Shown here: in pieces, positions 51,713 to 61,157 of the stretch | How the letters are laid out: the number at the start of each line of letters is the position of its first letter | Numbering within the stretch: position 1 is the first letter of the stretch | Source: Acinetobacter sp. WCHAc010034 | GTDB taxonomy: Bacteria > Pseudomonadota > Gammaproteobacteria > Pseudomonadales > Moraxellaceae | Reading direction: 5' to 3' | Length of the DNA: 64,000 nucleotides | NCBI RefSeq assembly: GCF_001696615.3 | Contig: NZ_CP032279.1 | Location: forward strand, 2,976,001-3,040,000 | The notes under the pieces: generated by a model | What the model was told of the DNA's origin: nothing | Databases searched by the model: none | What the model saw: the letters and a program-made list of their open reading frames with translations, nothing else | Made by a program: the position numbers and the translations under genes

Positions 51713-51996
51713 GTAGCCCTTTATCTGTATAAGAAATTATGAATGGGGAGAATGTAGCAATAGCTGTTTGCAAAAACAATTTTTTGCAGGATTTATCGCC
51801 ATAATTTAAGTTGGCACGCAAGCTGCTAACTTTTCAGGGACAGGGCAAAACATAAAAGGATAGCGGCGGCATTGTTTTAAAAATCATCTAAAGCGCGGTC
51901 AGGCGTGAGAAATATTGACGAATCGTCCAAAAAGCTTTTTTTATTTTAATTTTTTGGGCTACTTTTAAATACTGAATTCTGAGAGACAAAATAACA

Positions 51997-53400
51997 ATGT
52001 CAAATGAAAACCTCAGTTCAACTAGCGAAGATAGTGAACTAAAGCGCAGTTTATCCAACCGCCACCTGCAGCTCATTGCAATTGGCGGCGCGATTGGTAC
52101 AGGTTTATTCATGGGGTCGGGCAAAACAATCAGCCTGGCGGGGCCGTCTATTCTGCTGATCTACATGATTATTGGCTTTATGGTGTTTTTCGTCATGCGC
52201 GCGCTTGGCGAACTGCTGCTGTCCAACCTGCACTACAAATCATTCATCGATTTTTCTACAGATCTGATTGGCCCGTGGGCCGGCTATTTTGTCGGCTGGA
52301 CCTACTGGCTGTGCTGGATCACCATCGGCATCGCCGATCTTTCCGCAATTATCTACTACCTGCAGTTCTTTAACGGGGGCAATCCGTTCTCGCCTGAAGA
52401 AGGGGTGATGATCAGCATCGCCGCCATCGTCTTCATCATGGGCCTGAACCTGGTGACGGTCAAGCTGTTCGGCGAGCTGGAATTCTGGTTTGCGCTGATC
52501 AAGATTGTCGCCATTGTGGTGCTGATTGGCGTGGGCCTGTGGATGATCTTTACCGGCTTTACTTCAACGGCCGGCGAAGTGGCGTCATTTACGCATCTCT
52601 GGTCGCACGGCGGCTTATTCCCTACCGGCGTGACCGGCTTCCTGGCGGGCTTCCAGATTGCCATTTTTGCCTTTGTTGGGGTTGAGCTGGTCGGCACAAC
52701 CGCAGCTGAAACCAAGGATCCTGAGAAAAACCTGCCGAAAGCGGTCAACTCAATTCCTATCCGCATCATTGTGTTCTATGTGCTGTCGCTGGTGATTGTC
52801 ATGTCAGTTACGCCGTGGAACAGAATTGATCCAAGCATTTCGCCTTTCGTGAACCTGTTCAGCCAGGCGGGCATTGCCGCTGCGGCCATCATCATGAACC
52901 TGGTGGTGCTGTCTTCGGTGATGTCTTCAATGAACAGCGGCGTGTTTTCAACCAGCCGCATGCTGTTCGGCCTGTCGCGTGAAAAGCAGGGCCCGCAAGC
53001 CTTTGGCCATCTGAACAAGCGTGCTGTTCCCGCCAATGCGCTGTATTTCTCTGCAGTCTGCCTATTGCTGGGCGCTGGGCTGCAGTACTTTGTGCCGAAT
53101 ACCGTTGAAGCCTTCACATTGGCAACGACTTTATCGACAATTTTATTCATCTGCGTCTGGCTGATGATTATCTGGAGCTATATTGTCTATTATAAAACCC
53201 GTCCAGAACTGCATGCGAAATCAACATTCAAGCTGCCGGGCGGCTTGTTTACCTGCTGGGTGCTGATCGTCTTCTTTATAGGGATGATCTACGTGCTGTC
53301 TTTGGAAGCGGACACCATGAAAGCGCTGATGGTCAGCCCAATCTGGTTCATCATTCTGATTATCGGCTACTTCGGCTTCTATAAGCCAAGGCATAAATAA
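51997..53400 (+). CDS. cycA: Amino acid permease CycA-like (D-serine/D-alanine/glycine transporter)
   Basis: This 467-residue APC-superfamily permease with twelve expected membrane helices takes up amino acids by proton symport. The start region LKRSLSNRHLQLIAIGGAIGTGLFMGSGKTISLAGPSILLIYMIIGFMVFFVMRALGELLLSN closely follows E. coli CycA. So do FAFVGVELVGTTAAETKDPEKNLPKAVNSIPIRI and NSGVFSTSRMLFGLSREKQGPQAFGHLNKRAVPANAL. Substrate specificity (D-Ala, D-Ser, Gly and possibly D-cycloserine) is inferred from that similarity. ATG 51997 is the natural start, in an AT-rich promoter region. The gene is monocistronic with its own terminator. Confidence 0.88.
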   Translation: MSNENLSSTSEDSELKRSLSNRHLQLIAIGGAIGTGLFMGSGKTISLAGPSILLIYMIIGFMVFFVMRALGELLLSNLHYKSFIDFSTDLIGPWAGYFVGWTYWLCWITIGIADLSAIIYYLQFFNGGNPFSPEEGVMISIAAIVFIMGLNLVTVKLFGELEFWFALIKIVAIVVLIGVGLWMIFTGFTSTAGEVASFTHLWSHGGLFPTGVTGFLAGFQIAIFAFVGVELVGTTAAETKDPEKNLPKAVNSIPIRIIVFYVLSLVIVMSVTPWNRIDPSISPFVNLFSQAGIAAAAIIMNLVVLSSVMSSMNSGVFSTSRMLFGLSREKQGPQAFGHLNKRAVPANALYFSAVCLLLGAGLQYFVPNTVEAFTLATTLSTILFICVWLMIIWSYIVYYKTRPELHAKSTFKLPGGLFTCWVLIVFFIGMIYVLSLEADTMKALMVSPIWFIILIIGYFGFYKPRHK

Positions 53401-53417
53401 TCCGGTTTTTGCGTCAG

Positions 53418-53448
53418 AAAGCTGCCTCTTCCGGGGCAGCTTTTTTTT
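53418..53448 (+). terminator. Terminator of cycA
   Basis: AAAGCTGCC (53418-53426) pairs with GGCAGCTTT (53435-53443) and continues into a T8 run. Confidence 0.88.
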
Positions 53449-53543
53449 GCGTCAAAATCTGGCGCGCGGATGCAGGCGGCCATTCTCACGGCGCTTTTAT
53501 CTGCATATAATGCAATGATTCAAGGCGATTTTTTGAGCATGCG

Positions 53544-53930
53544 ATGCAAGATCCATATCAAGCTGTTCTGCGCAGCATAGACGGTTATTGCGCATTAAAA
53601 ATAGAAACTGAAAGCTGCACTTTGCGTGAAGTCTTAAAGCGCCATCTGGCGCAAAAAATGCAGCCCGCGCAGGACTATCTGCAGCAGCTGCGCCGGCAGC
53701 GCCATGCCGATGAGCGCTTGCTGAATGATGCCTTGGCGCAGCCCGAAGCGGCCTGGCAGGCTTTGATGGACCCTGAGCGGCATTTGGCCTATGCCATTGA
53801 GCTTTTTCAAAATAAGGCTTTCATTGCCTTGGTGGATGGCCGGCAAATTTCCGATGCCGATGAAGCATTTTTATGGATGCCGCATTCGCAGATTCAATTC
53901 ATTCGCTTGACGCCCTTGGCGGGCCAATAA
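53544..53930 (+). CDS. Unrecognised 128-residue protein, partner of the DUF4132 gene
   Basis: This soluble, helical, Gln- and Arg-rich protein has stretches such as LREVLKRHLAQKMQPAQDYLQQLRRQRHADERLLNDALAQPEAAWQALMDPERHLAYAIELF. There is no signal peptide or membrane segment, and I recognise no family. The stop at 53930 is 21 bases before the start of the large DUF4132 gene, with a GGAG site between them. The two are almost surely one operon. Its size suggests an accessory or regulatory partner. An alternative in-frame start was not preferred because ATG 53544 begins the frame. Confidence 0.6.
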   Translation: MQDPYQAVLRSIDGYCALKIETESCTLREVLKRHLAQKMQPAQDYLQQLRRQRHADERLLNDALAQPEAAWQALMDPERHLAYAIELFQNKAFIALVDGRQISDADEAFLWMPHSQIQFIRLTPLAGQ

Positions 53931-53951
53931 TTTTCACTGGAGAATAATAAG

Positions 53952-56951
53952 ATGCAGACGCAGCAGGAATTTGAACAGGAACTGCAGAATAATATCCGCA
54001 TTGTGCACATGGAGCGCAATCAGCATTTAAGGGATTATCGCCAGCGCCAAATTGAACTGGCGCAGCAGCTGTCCGCTCAGGGCATTGCCGAAGCGCTGCA
54101 GCAGCTGTGGTGTGATTATATTGACTCCTATGAGTCCAATATTCCGCTGGAGGAGCAGCATTTGGGCTTGTCGGCCCGGCTGCGGGCATTAGCTGATTAC
54201 TACCGGCTGCATCCTGAGCAGCGCGCGGCCATGCAGTGCATCTTCCGTCAGCTGGAACAGATTGATCAGGCCTATGGCTTTGCCTCTTCTGTCGGCAGAG
54301 GCGTGAGTACGCTGAAAACCGCATGCGACGGCATTGACCAGTTTGATTTGCTGCAGAAGCTGCTGCAGCGGGAACAGCCGCGCATTCCAGCTGCGGCTTT
54401 ATCGGCGCTGCAGCAGCTCAGTCAGGCGTCCTGCTATTTTCATCCGGACTGCAAAGGAAGCTATGCGGAGCTGCGGAAGCTTGCCGGCGCGCAATTGGAC
54501 GCCATGCCGGCTGCAGAAGCTGCCAGCCTGCTGTATTGGGTGATGCAGGCCTTGGTTGAAATCCAGCCGAAGAATTTGCCGAGTCACGATGCGCAGCACA
54601 GCTTTTCTACGGTGCTGGAAAAAATGCTGGCGGCGCAGCTTGGCGCTGCTGCGGAAAATGAGCATGCTGCGCTTGCAGAAGCTGCGGTATTTATGTGCTT
54701 AACTGAGCACTTTCATGTGCTTTTGCGCGCCATTCATGACCGCAAGCTGATTCAGCTGATGGCCAAGCTCACTGCGCAAAAAGGCAAGAAAAAACAGCTG
54801 ACGCCGGAAATGCAGTCCCTGCTGTTGAAGCTGGATTTCATCTGCTTGAATTTGATGGGCTATTTCCCGGCCAAACAGCTCGAAAAATATCAGCAGAAAA
54901 TTGTTGAAACCGTGGGCATCGCGCAGCAGGAGCAGGCTGAGGCCTTAAGCCCGGCAGGCGCGGCGCATCCGGCGGAAGCGGCTTATGTTTTGCCGTTTTC
55001 TGAAACTGAAGCCGCTGTGGGAGCTTTTATTCAGCAGGGCCGGCAGAAGCTGGTGTGGGTGGCGCAGCTGCAGCGGGAGTTTGACGCGCTGCCGGCCGGT
55101 GAAAAGCATCAATGGATGCAGTTCTGGCAGCATATCGACAGTCAAAAATCGGGCAAGCCCAGCAAAAAATGGCTGATTGAAGCTGAAAAGATATGGAAAA
55201 ACAGCGCTGTGGGCGAAAATTATCTGGCGCAGCTGCAGCATTGGCTGGGCGTCATTCAGAAAGCGTCACCGCGTGATACGCGCCCCTTTGATTCTAAAAA
55301 TGAAAACACTTTAAGAGGCGTGCTGTGGTTCAGTCAATTCCAGCAGCATCAGCAAGCGGAACTCTTGAGCCTGCTCAGCGGTTTCAGCCAGTTTTGCTGG
55401 CGTAAAATTGAGGGTGTTGGCGCAGCCAGCGCCGTAATTGGCGGCGTATGCCTGAATCTGCTGGCGCAGCGCGGCTTGGCAGGCCTTGCCAAGCTGAGCT
55501 TTCTGCAGAGAAAAATCCGCTATGAACTCGGGCAAAAGCAGATCCGCAAAGCTTTAAATGAGGCGGCGCAGGCGAATGGCCTGAGTGCGGATGAAATCAA
55601 AGAAACCGTTGCTGAAGATTTTGGCTTTGCTGCTGGGCAAAGCGCAGCTGCGCTTTGGGGGGACTGTCAGCTGACCCTGCATTGCAGCGGTGATAAGCGC
55701 TGCAGTGTCCAGGTGCAGGATGCGCAGCAGCATGCCATAGACGTTTTGCCGAAAGGCATGCAAGGCTCCGGCATATTTAAGGATTTAAAGAAGCAGGCCC
55801 TTGCGGTTGAAAAGCAGCTCCATGTCTATGCGCAAAATTTTGAAGACAATATGCTGCAGGAGCGTCAATGGCCTTACGCTTTCTGGCGGGAATACGTGAT
55901 TGCGCATGGCTTGCTGGGCTGGCTGGCCAGCCGGATGATCTGGCAGCTGCATTTAAGCAATGGCGCCGTGCATGCGGCCGTTTACCATAATCAGGCTTGG
56001 CGGGATGCGCAGCAGCAGGCGCTGGATATTGAGCCGGCGCAGATTGAAAAAGTCAGCTTATGGCATCCGGTTTTTTCAGCCGCGGCTGCAGTGCAAGCAT
56101 GGCGCGGGTTTTTCATGGCGCAGAAAATTCAGCAGCCGTTTAAGCAGGCGTTCCGCGAAGTGTATGCGGTGAGTGAAACTGAAGCTGCCGGCGCGCAATC
56201 TTTGCGTTTCGCTTACCATTATCTGCAGCAGCCGAAATTTAAGGCGGTTGCCAATGCGCGCGGCTGGCATTATGACATTCAAGGCGGCTGGGACAATTTC
56301 AGCATGCCAAGCCGCCATTTCAGCCGGCAGGGCATTGTGGCGGCGCTGCGCATCGGCTTGCCGGAAGGCAATGACTTGATGGGCGCATCGGGCGTTTATC
56401 TCTATATAAAAACGCAGGAAATTGTCTTTAAAGCCGGGCAGGGTGCTGAGCTGAATCTGGCGGAGGTGCCTAAGCTGGTCTTTTCTGAGGCCATGCGCGA
56501 TATTGACTACTTCATACAGGGCTGTTCAATCGGCATGGATTTGGCGCTTGAACTGACGGGCTTCCCGGATGAAATGCGCAATTACTATGCTTCAGGCTAC
56601 CGCCAGTCCAATAGCCAGATTTGGGCCAACCGCCATTACAGCCTGGATGCGGTTTTATCGCAGCTGGATATCGCCGCGCAGTGCCGCTTGGATCAGCATT
56701 TTGTGTATGTCACAGGCAAGCTGCATGAATATAAAATCCACATTGGCACTGGGCACAGCTTCATGTCGCCGAATGACCAGTTTCTGTGCATTGTGCCTGA
56801 GCGGAAAATTCAGGCGGTGCATGCCGCGCATCTGTTTCTGCCTTTTGATGACGATGCAATGCTGAGTTTGATTTTGAGCAAAGTGCTCCTGCTCAGCCAG
56901 GATGACCAGATTCAGGATGCCTTGATTCAAAAGCAAATTAAAGTTGCTTAA
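53952..56951 (+). CDS. Large DUF4132 (MolR/YehI-related) protein
   Basis: This 999-residue cytoplasmic protein has no membrane helices. The first ~640 residues are helical and Gln/Ala-rich, like HEAT-type scaffolds. The C-terminal third carries the DUF4132-type module. It includes FAYHYLQQPKFKAVANARGWHYDIQGGWDN (about 755-785), then FSEAMRDIDYFIQGCSIGMD, and later VTGKLHEYKIHIGTGHSFMSPNDQFLCIVPERK and LPFDDDAMLSLILSKVLLLSQDD near the end. This is the pattern seen in YehI/MolR-type proteins. WGR domains often found in relatives are absent. Biochemical function is unknown. It is co-transcribed with the small gene upstream. Confidence 0.75.
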   Translation: MQTQQEFEQELQNNIRIVHMERNQHLRDYRQRQIELAQQLSAQGIAEALQQLWCDYIDSYESNIPLEEQHLGLSARLRALADYYRLHPEQRAAMQCIFRQLEQIDQAYGFASSVGRGVSTLKTACDGIDQFDLLQKLLQREQPRIPAAALSALQQLSQASCYFHPDCKGSYAELRKLAGAQLDAMPAAEAASLLYWVMQALVEIQPKNLPSHDAQHSFSTVLEKMLAAQLGAAAENEHAALAEAAVFMCLTEHFHVLLRAIHDRKLIQLMAKLTAQKGKKKQLTPEMQSLLLKLDFICLNLMGYFPAKQLEKYQQKIVETVGIAQQEQAEALSPAGAAHPAEAAYVLPFSETEAAVGAFIQQGRQKLVWVAQLQREFDALPAGEKHQWMQFWQHIDSQKSGKPSKKWLIEAEKIWKNSAVGENYLAQLQHWLGVIQKASPRDTRPFDSKNENTLRGVLWFSQFQQHQQAELLSLLSGFSQFCWRKIEGVGAASAVIGGVCLNLLAQRGLAGLAKLSFLQRKIRYELGQKQIRKALNEAAQANGLSADEIKETVAEDFGFAAGQSAAALWGDCQLTLHCSGDKRCSVQVQDAQQHAIDVLPKGMQGSGIFKDLKKQALAVEKQLHVYAQNFEDNMLQERQWPYAFWREYVIAHGLLGWLASRMIWQLHLSNGAVHAAVYHNQAWRDAQQQALDIEPAQIEKVSLWHPVFSAAAAVQAWRGFFMAQKIQQPFKQAFREVYAVSETEAAGAQSLRFAYHYLQQPKFKAVANARGWHYDIQGGWDNFSMPSRHFSRQGIVAALRIGLPEGNDLMGASGVYLYIKTQEIVFKAGQGAELNLAEVPKLVFSEAMRDIDYFIQGCSIGMDLALELTGFPDEMRNYYASGYRQSNSQIWANRHYSLDAVLSQLDIAAQCRLDQHFVYVTGKLHEYKIHIGTGHSFMSPNDQFLCIVPERKIQAVHAAHLFLPFDDDAMLSLILSKVLLLSQDDQIQDALIQKQIKVA

Positions 56952-56967
56952 ATTTACAGCAGAATTG

Positions 56968-56999
56968 AGTGAAGCCTGGCAATTCCTGCTGGGCTTTTC
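56968..56999 (+). terminator. Probable terminator of the DUF4132 operon
   Basis: AAGCCTGGCA and TGCTGGGCTT form an imperfect stem around ATTCC, followed by TTCTTTTA. Confidence 0.6.
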
Positions 57000-57056
57000 T
57001 TTTATCCGTGAGTTGATCACGTTATACTCGGAAAAATCGTTTCATCAGGTACGTTT

Positions 57057-57266
57057 ATGTATCGCTTCATGAATTATAAAACCGCCGCGCTTGCGGCCAG
57101 CCTTTTGCTGACAGCCTGCGGCCAGTCCGGCGCTTTGCAGCTGCCTAATGATCCAAATTACGACAAGCGCGCGAAATACCTGCTTTATTCAGATGCAGAA
57201 AAGCCTCAAAAGGCGGAGGAAAACAGCGGACAGGCTCCGGCTCAGCCGCCTGCCGCCGCGGAATAA
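57057..57266 (+). CDS. lptM: LPS translocon maturation chaperone LptM (small lipoprotein)
   Basis: LptM is a small outer-membrane lipoprotein that helps LptD-LptE form correct disulfides. The 69 residues carry a lipoprotein signal with lipobox LTAC (Cys21). GQSGALQLPND follows directly, the LptM hallmark of a G-x-x-G-x-L-x-L-P sequence after the cysteine. An acidic/proline tail follows (EKPQKAEENSGQAPAQPPAAAE). A second in-frame ATG (57069) could also serve as start. It lies just upstream of lysA, as in many gammaproteobacteria, and opens the lptM-lysA-dapF run. Confidence 0.88.
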   Translation: MYRFMNYKTAALAASLLLTACGQSGALQLPNDPNYDKRAKYLLYSDAEKPQKAEENSGQAPAQPPAAAE

Positions 57267-57309
57267 TCACTTCAAGCGCTATACCTTAACTTAAAGCAAG
57301 GATACATTC

Positions 57310-58560
57310 ATGAGCTTCACCCGCATTAATGGGGTTCTGCACGCCGAGCAGTGTTCACTGCAGCAGCTTGCAGAGCAATATGGCACGCCGCTGTACGTCT
57401 ATTCAAAAAATACTTTGGCCAAGCATTATTTGGATATGGACCGCGCATTCAGCTTTATCGGCCATCAAATCTGCTTTGCGGTAAAGTCAAACTCCAATCT
57501 TGCGGTTCTGAATGTATTGGCCAAGCTGGGCGCCGGTTTTGACATTGTCACCGGCGGCGAGCTGGCACGCGTGCTGAAAGCCGGCGGGGACGCTTCCAAA
57601 ATCGTTTTTTCCGGTTTAGGCAAAACCGAAGCGGATATTAAGGCGGCGCTGCAGGCCGGCATTGCCTGCTTCAATGTGGAATCCTACGCCGAGCTGGACC
57701 GCATTCAGCAAGTCGCTGCCGAGCTTGGCAAGCAGGCGCCTATTTCACTGCGGGTCAATCCGGATGTAGATGCGAAAACCCATCCCTATATTTCAACCGG
57801 CCTGAAAGAAAACAAATTCGGCATTCCGTCCGACACGGTATTTGAAACCTATCAGTACGCGGCTTCTTTGCCGAATCTGGATGTGATCGGCATTGACTGC
57901 CATATCGGTTCGCAGCTGACTGAAACCCAGCCTTTTGTTGACGCTTTAGACCGCGTGATTGTCATGATTGATCAGCTGAAAAAGCTGGGCATCAATCTGA
58001 AGCATATTGATATCGGCGGCGGCTTAGGCGTGACCTATAAAGATGAAACTCCGCCATCGGTTGAAGAATACGCCAATGCGCTGAAGCCGGCTTTGGAAAA
58101 GCTCGGCTTAAAAGTCTATATGGAGCCGGGGCGCAGCATTTCCGCCAATGCTGGCGTGCTGCTGGCCAAAGTCGATTTGCTCAAGCCGACCAGCCACCGC
58201 AATTTCGCGATTATTGACGCTGCCATGAATGACTTGATCCGCCCGGCTTTATATGAAGCCTGGATGGACATTCAGCCCGTCACGCCGCGCACAGACACTG
58301 AAGCGAAGCAGTGGGATGTGGTCGGCGCAATCTGCGAAACCGGTGACTTTATAGGCAAAGAGCGCGAGCTGGCGCTGCAGCAAAATGACCTGCTTGCTGT
58401 GCTGGGCGCGGGCGCATACGGCTTTGTGATGAGCTCGAACTACAACAGCCGCGGCCGCGCAGCCGAAGTGATGGTGGATGGCGCGCAGTCTTATTTGATC
58501 CGTGAGCGCGAAACCATTGAGTCGCTGTGGGAACGTGAACGCTTACTGCCAGAGGAATAA
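57310..58560 (+). CDS. lysA: Diaminopimelate decarboxylase LysA
   Basis: LysA decarboxylates meso-diaminopimelate to L-lysine, the last step of lysine synthesis. The 416 residues form a PLP-dependent type III fold. The PLP lysine is Lys59 in ICFAVKSNSNLAVL. FDIVTGGELARVLKAGGD, SLRVNPDVDAKTHPYISTGLKENKFGI, IDCHIGSQL and the glycine loop IDIGGGLGV follow. EPGRSISANAGVLL and the catalytic Cys in GAICETGDFIG complete the site. It is followed six bases later by dapF, which supplies its substrate, so the pair forms an operon with lptM. Confidence 0.96.
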   Translation: MSFTRINGVLHAEQCSLQQLAEQYGTPLYVYSKNTLAKHYLDMDRAFSFIGHQICFAVKSNSNLAVLNVLAKLGAGFDIVTGGELARVLKAGGDASKIVFSGLGKTEADIKAALQAGIACFNVESYAELDRIQQVAAELGKQAPISLRVNPDVDAKTHPYISTGLKENKFGIPSDTVFETYQYAASLPNLDVIGIDCHIGSQLTETQPFVDALDRVIVMIDQLKKLGINLKHIDIGGGLGVTYKDETPPSVEEYANALKPALEKLGLKVYMEPGRSISANAGVLLAKVDLLKPTSHRNFAIIDAAMNDLIRPALYEAWMDIQPVTPRTDTEAKQWDVVGAICETGDFIGKERELALQQNDLLAVLGAGAYGFVMSSNYNSRGRAAEVMVDGAQSYLIRERETIESLWERERLLPEE

Positions 58561-58566
58561 TTCAGG

Positions 58567-59412
58567 ATGCTGTTGGAATTTACAAAAATGCATGGTCTGG
58601 GCAACGACTTTCTGGTACTCGACCTGATCAGCCAGCGCGCTTATCTGGATGCCTTGACGATTCAGCGCTTGGCGGACCGCCATTTCGGCATCGGTTTTGA
58701 TCAGCTGCTGATTGTTGAACCGCCGGATTTCCCCAATGCGGACTTTAAATACCGCATTTTCAATGCCGACGGTTCGGAAGTGGAGCAGTGCGGCAACGGC
58801 GTGCGCTGTTTTGCGCGCTTTGTGCATGAGCGCAAGCTCACTGCAAAAACCAAAATCAAGGTGCAGACCAAAGCCGGCATTGTAGAGCCTGAGCTGGGGA
58901 AAAACGGCTGGGTGCGCGTGAACATGGGCTATCCGAAATTCCTGCCGGATGAAATTCCGTTCATTGCCGAAGAGCCGGAAAACCTGTATGCCATCCGCCT
59001 GCCGGACGGCGAGGAGCTGACTGTTGATGTGGTCAATATGGGCAACCCGCATGTGGTGACCATTGTCCCTGATGTCATCAAGGCCGATGTGGCGCGCCTT
59101 GGCCCGCAGCTGGAATCGCATGAGCGCTTTCCGGCCCGCGTCAACGCCGGCTTTATGCAGATTATTGATGAGAAGCATGCGCGCCTGCGCGTATTTGAGC
59201 GCGGTGTCGGCGAGACTTTGGCCTGCGGTACAGGCGCCTGCGCGGCTGCGGTCTCAGGCATGCGCCGCGGCCTGCTGTCCAATTCGGTGGAAATTGAACT
59301 GGCCGGCGGCAAACTGCAGATTGAATGGCGCGAAGGCGATGTGGTCTGGATGACCGGCCCAACGGCCAACGTGTATGAAGGCCGCTTAAACTTGGAATAT
59401 TTCCAGGGCTGA
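58567..59412 (+). CDS. dapF: Diaminopimelate epimerase DapF
   Basis: DapF converts LL-diaminopimelate to the meso form used by LysA and by peptidoglycan synthesis. The 281 residues are two pseudo-symmetric halves. The catalytic cysteines are Cys75 ([14 protein letters not shown]) and Cys220 ([15 protein letters not shown]). The start [15 protein letters not shown] and the [10 protein letters not shown] segment are also typical. It follows lysA by six bases and ends at a strong terminator, which closes the lptM-lysA-dapF unit. Confidence 0.96.
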   Translation: MLLEFTKMHGLGNDFLVLDLISQRAYLDALTIQRLADRHFGIGFDQLLIVEPPDFPNADFKYRIFNADGSEVEQCGNGVRCFARFVHERKLTAKTKIKVQTKAGIVEPELGKNGWVRVNMGYPKFLPDEIPFIAEEPENLYAIRLPDGEELTVDVVNMGNPHVVTIVPDVIKADVARLGPQLESHERFPARVNAGFMQIIDEKHARLRVFERGVGETLACGTGACAAAVSGMRRGLLSNSVEIELAGGKLQIEWREGDVVWMTGPTANVYEGRLNLEYFQG

Positions 59413-59424
59413 TGGGCCGGGCAT

Positions 59425-59458
59425 TAAAAAAGCGCTGTCATTCTGATGGCGCTTTTTT
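59425..59458 (+). terminator. Terminator of the lysA-dapF operon
   Basis: AAAAAAGCGC (59425-59434) pairs with GCGCTTTTTT (59449-59458), with a partial inner pairing (TCA/TGA). Confidence 0.88.
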
Positions 59459-59527
59459 ATGGGCGCGCTTTTTTCTTGCGCTAAATAGGCTATGCTGTGT
59501 GCATCTCCGCATTTGCCTAGAGGCTGA

Positions 59528-60145
59528 ATGAAACACCTTATTTTCCTTCCGGGCGCTTCGGGAAATACCGCATTCTGGCAGCCATTGATGGCGCTGCTGC
59601 CCGCCGGCTATTCTATGCAGGTGATCGCCTATCCTGAATTCGGCGATGCGCCGGCGCATCCTGATGTAGCTGACTTTGCAAGCCTCAGCCGCCATGTGCT
59701 GGGGCAGATTGAGCAGGAATCCATTATTATTGCCCAATCGATGGGCGGCATTTTTGCGGTGCAGGCCGCCTTGCAGAAGCCCGAACTGGTTAAAGGCCTG
59801 GTGCTGATTGCGACGTCGGGCGGCATTGACTTAAGCCGGTTTGAAATTGGAGACTGGCGGACGGCCTATAAAAATCAGTTTTTGAATTATCCGGACTGGT
59901 TTACTGCAGTGCAGCTGGATTATTCAGCGCAGCTGCCGGAGATCAGGCAGAAAGTCCTGCTGCTGTGGGGCGATGCTGACCCGGTCAGCCCCGTTGCCGT
60001 TGGGCAGCAGCTGAATCGGCAATTCGCGGATTCATCCCTGCGGATTATTCAGGGCGGAGATCATTTGTTTGCGGAGCAGCATGCGCCGCAGGCGGCCGCG
60101 CAGATTTCTGAATATTTGCAGCATTTTGCCCAGCGCGCGCATTGA
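59528..60145 (+). CDS. Alpha/beta hydrolase
   Basis: This 205-residue small alpha/beta hydrolase has the oxyanion-region start HLIFLPGASGNTAFWQPL. The nucleophile elbow is AQSMGGIFA (Ser71). The acid is in LLWGDADPVSP (Asp), and the base is in IIQGGDHLFAEQHAP (His). The catalytic triad is complete, and the cap domain is very short. No signal peptide is present. The substrate is unknown. It lies between dapF and xerC, and its stop is 9 bases before xerC, so the two are co-transcribed. Neighbour content gives no clue to substrate. Confidence 0.85.
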   Translation: MKHLIFLPGASGNTAFWQPLMALLPAGYSMQVIAYPEFGDAPAHPDVADFASLSRHVLGQIEQESIIIAQSMGGIFAVQAALQKPELVKGLVLIATSGGIDLSRFEIGDWRTAYKNQFLNYPDWFTAVQLDYSAQLPEIRQKVLLLWGDADPVSPVAVGQQLNRQFADSSLRIIQGGDHLFAEQHAPQAAAQISEYLQHFAQRAH

Positions 60146-60154
60146 GGCCGTTGA

Positions 60155-61078
60155 ATGTCCTTTGAAAATGATCCCGCCGCATTGCTGGCTATGTGGCTGA
60201 AAGAAAGAAAAGTGCAAAATCAGTCTGAACATACCCTGCTTGCCTATGAGCGCGATGTTTCAGACTTCCTCAGCTTTTGCGCCGGCAAAAAGCTGGCGCT
60301 TGCCGATGTTGAAACTTCAGACCTGCGCGAATATCTGGCCTTTAAAGTCGAGCATCAGCAGCTTAGCCCGAGCAGCCTGCAGCGTATGCTGTCCGCTGTC
60401 CGCCAGTTTATGAAGTGGGCGGAGCACAGCCGGTTTATGAGCTTTAATCCCGCCGATGATTTCCAGCTCAAGCGCCAGTCGCGCCCGCTGCCGGGCATGG
60501 TGGATATTGAAACGGTGAATATGATTCTGGATCAGCCGGAGCCGGAAACTGAAGCACAGCGGCAAATGTGGCTGCGCGATAAAGCCATTCTGGAGCTGCT
60601 GTATTCCAGCGGCCTGCGCTTGGCCGAAGTGCAGGCCTTGCGCATCAAGGATGTCGATTTCAGCCGCCAGCTGCTGCGCATTACCGGCAAGGGCAATAAA
60701 ACCCGCATTGTGCCTTTCGGCAGCAAGGCCAAGCATGCCGTGATGAACTGGCTGCAGATTTATCCTTTATGGCATGGCGATTTTGTGCCGGAAGGCCATG
60801 TCTTTATCAGCCAAAAAGGCAGCCCTTTAGGCGCAAGGCAAATTGAAAACCGGGTGAAGTTTCAGGCGCAGCGCGCCGGCGTCAATGTCGACCTGCATCC
60901 GCACCTGCTGCGCCACTGCTTTGCCAGCCACATGCTGTCGAACAGCGGCGATTTGCGCGCCGTGCAGGAAATGCTGGGGCACAGCAATTTAACCACCACG
61001 CAAATTTATACCCATGTGGATTTTGACCGCTTGGCGCAGGTTTACGATCAGGCGCATCCGCGGGCGGCCAAAAAATAG
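60155..61078 (+). CDS. xerC: Tyrosine recombinase XerC
   Basis: XerC with XerD resolves chromosome dimers at dif sites during division. The 307 residues have an N-terminal SAM-like core-binding domain (about 8-92). The catalytic domain follows, with the R-K-H-R-H-Y set in LLYSSGLRLAEVQAL (Arg), ITGKGNKTRIVPFG (Lys), HPHLLRHCFASHML (His and Arg), LGHSNLTTTQIYTHV (His and the nucleophilic Tyr). I call it XerC rather than XerD because it follows dapF, as in E. coli. It overlaps no neighbour and is probably co-transcribed with the hydrolase. Confidence 0.92.
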   Translation: MSFENDPAALLAMWLKERKVQNQSEHTLLAYERDVSDFLSFCAGKKLALADVETSDLREYLAFKVEHQQLSPSSLQRMLSAVRQFMKWAEHSRFMSFNPADDFQLKRQSRPLPGMVDIETVNMILDQPEPETEAQRQMWLRDKAILELLYSSGLRLAEVQALRIKDVDFSRQLLRITGKGNKTRIVPFGSKAKHAVMNWLQIYPLWHGDFVPEGHVFISQKGSPLGARQIENRVKFQAQRAGVNVDLHPHLLRHCFASHMLSNSGDLRAVQEMLGHSNLTTTQIYTHVDFDRLAQVYDQAHPRAAKK

Positions 61079-61157
61079 CAGGCCGCGTTCAGCTGTGGCG
61101 CTTTCCGCTTATGGCTTGGCTGCTGTGCTTTTCCGCCGGCGCTTTTTTATTCCTGCT

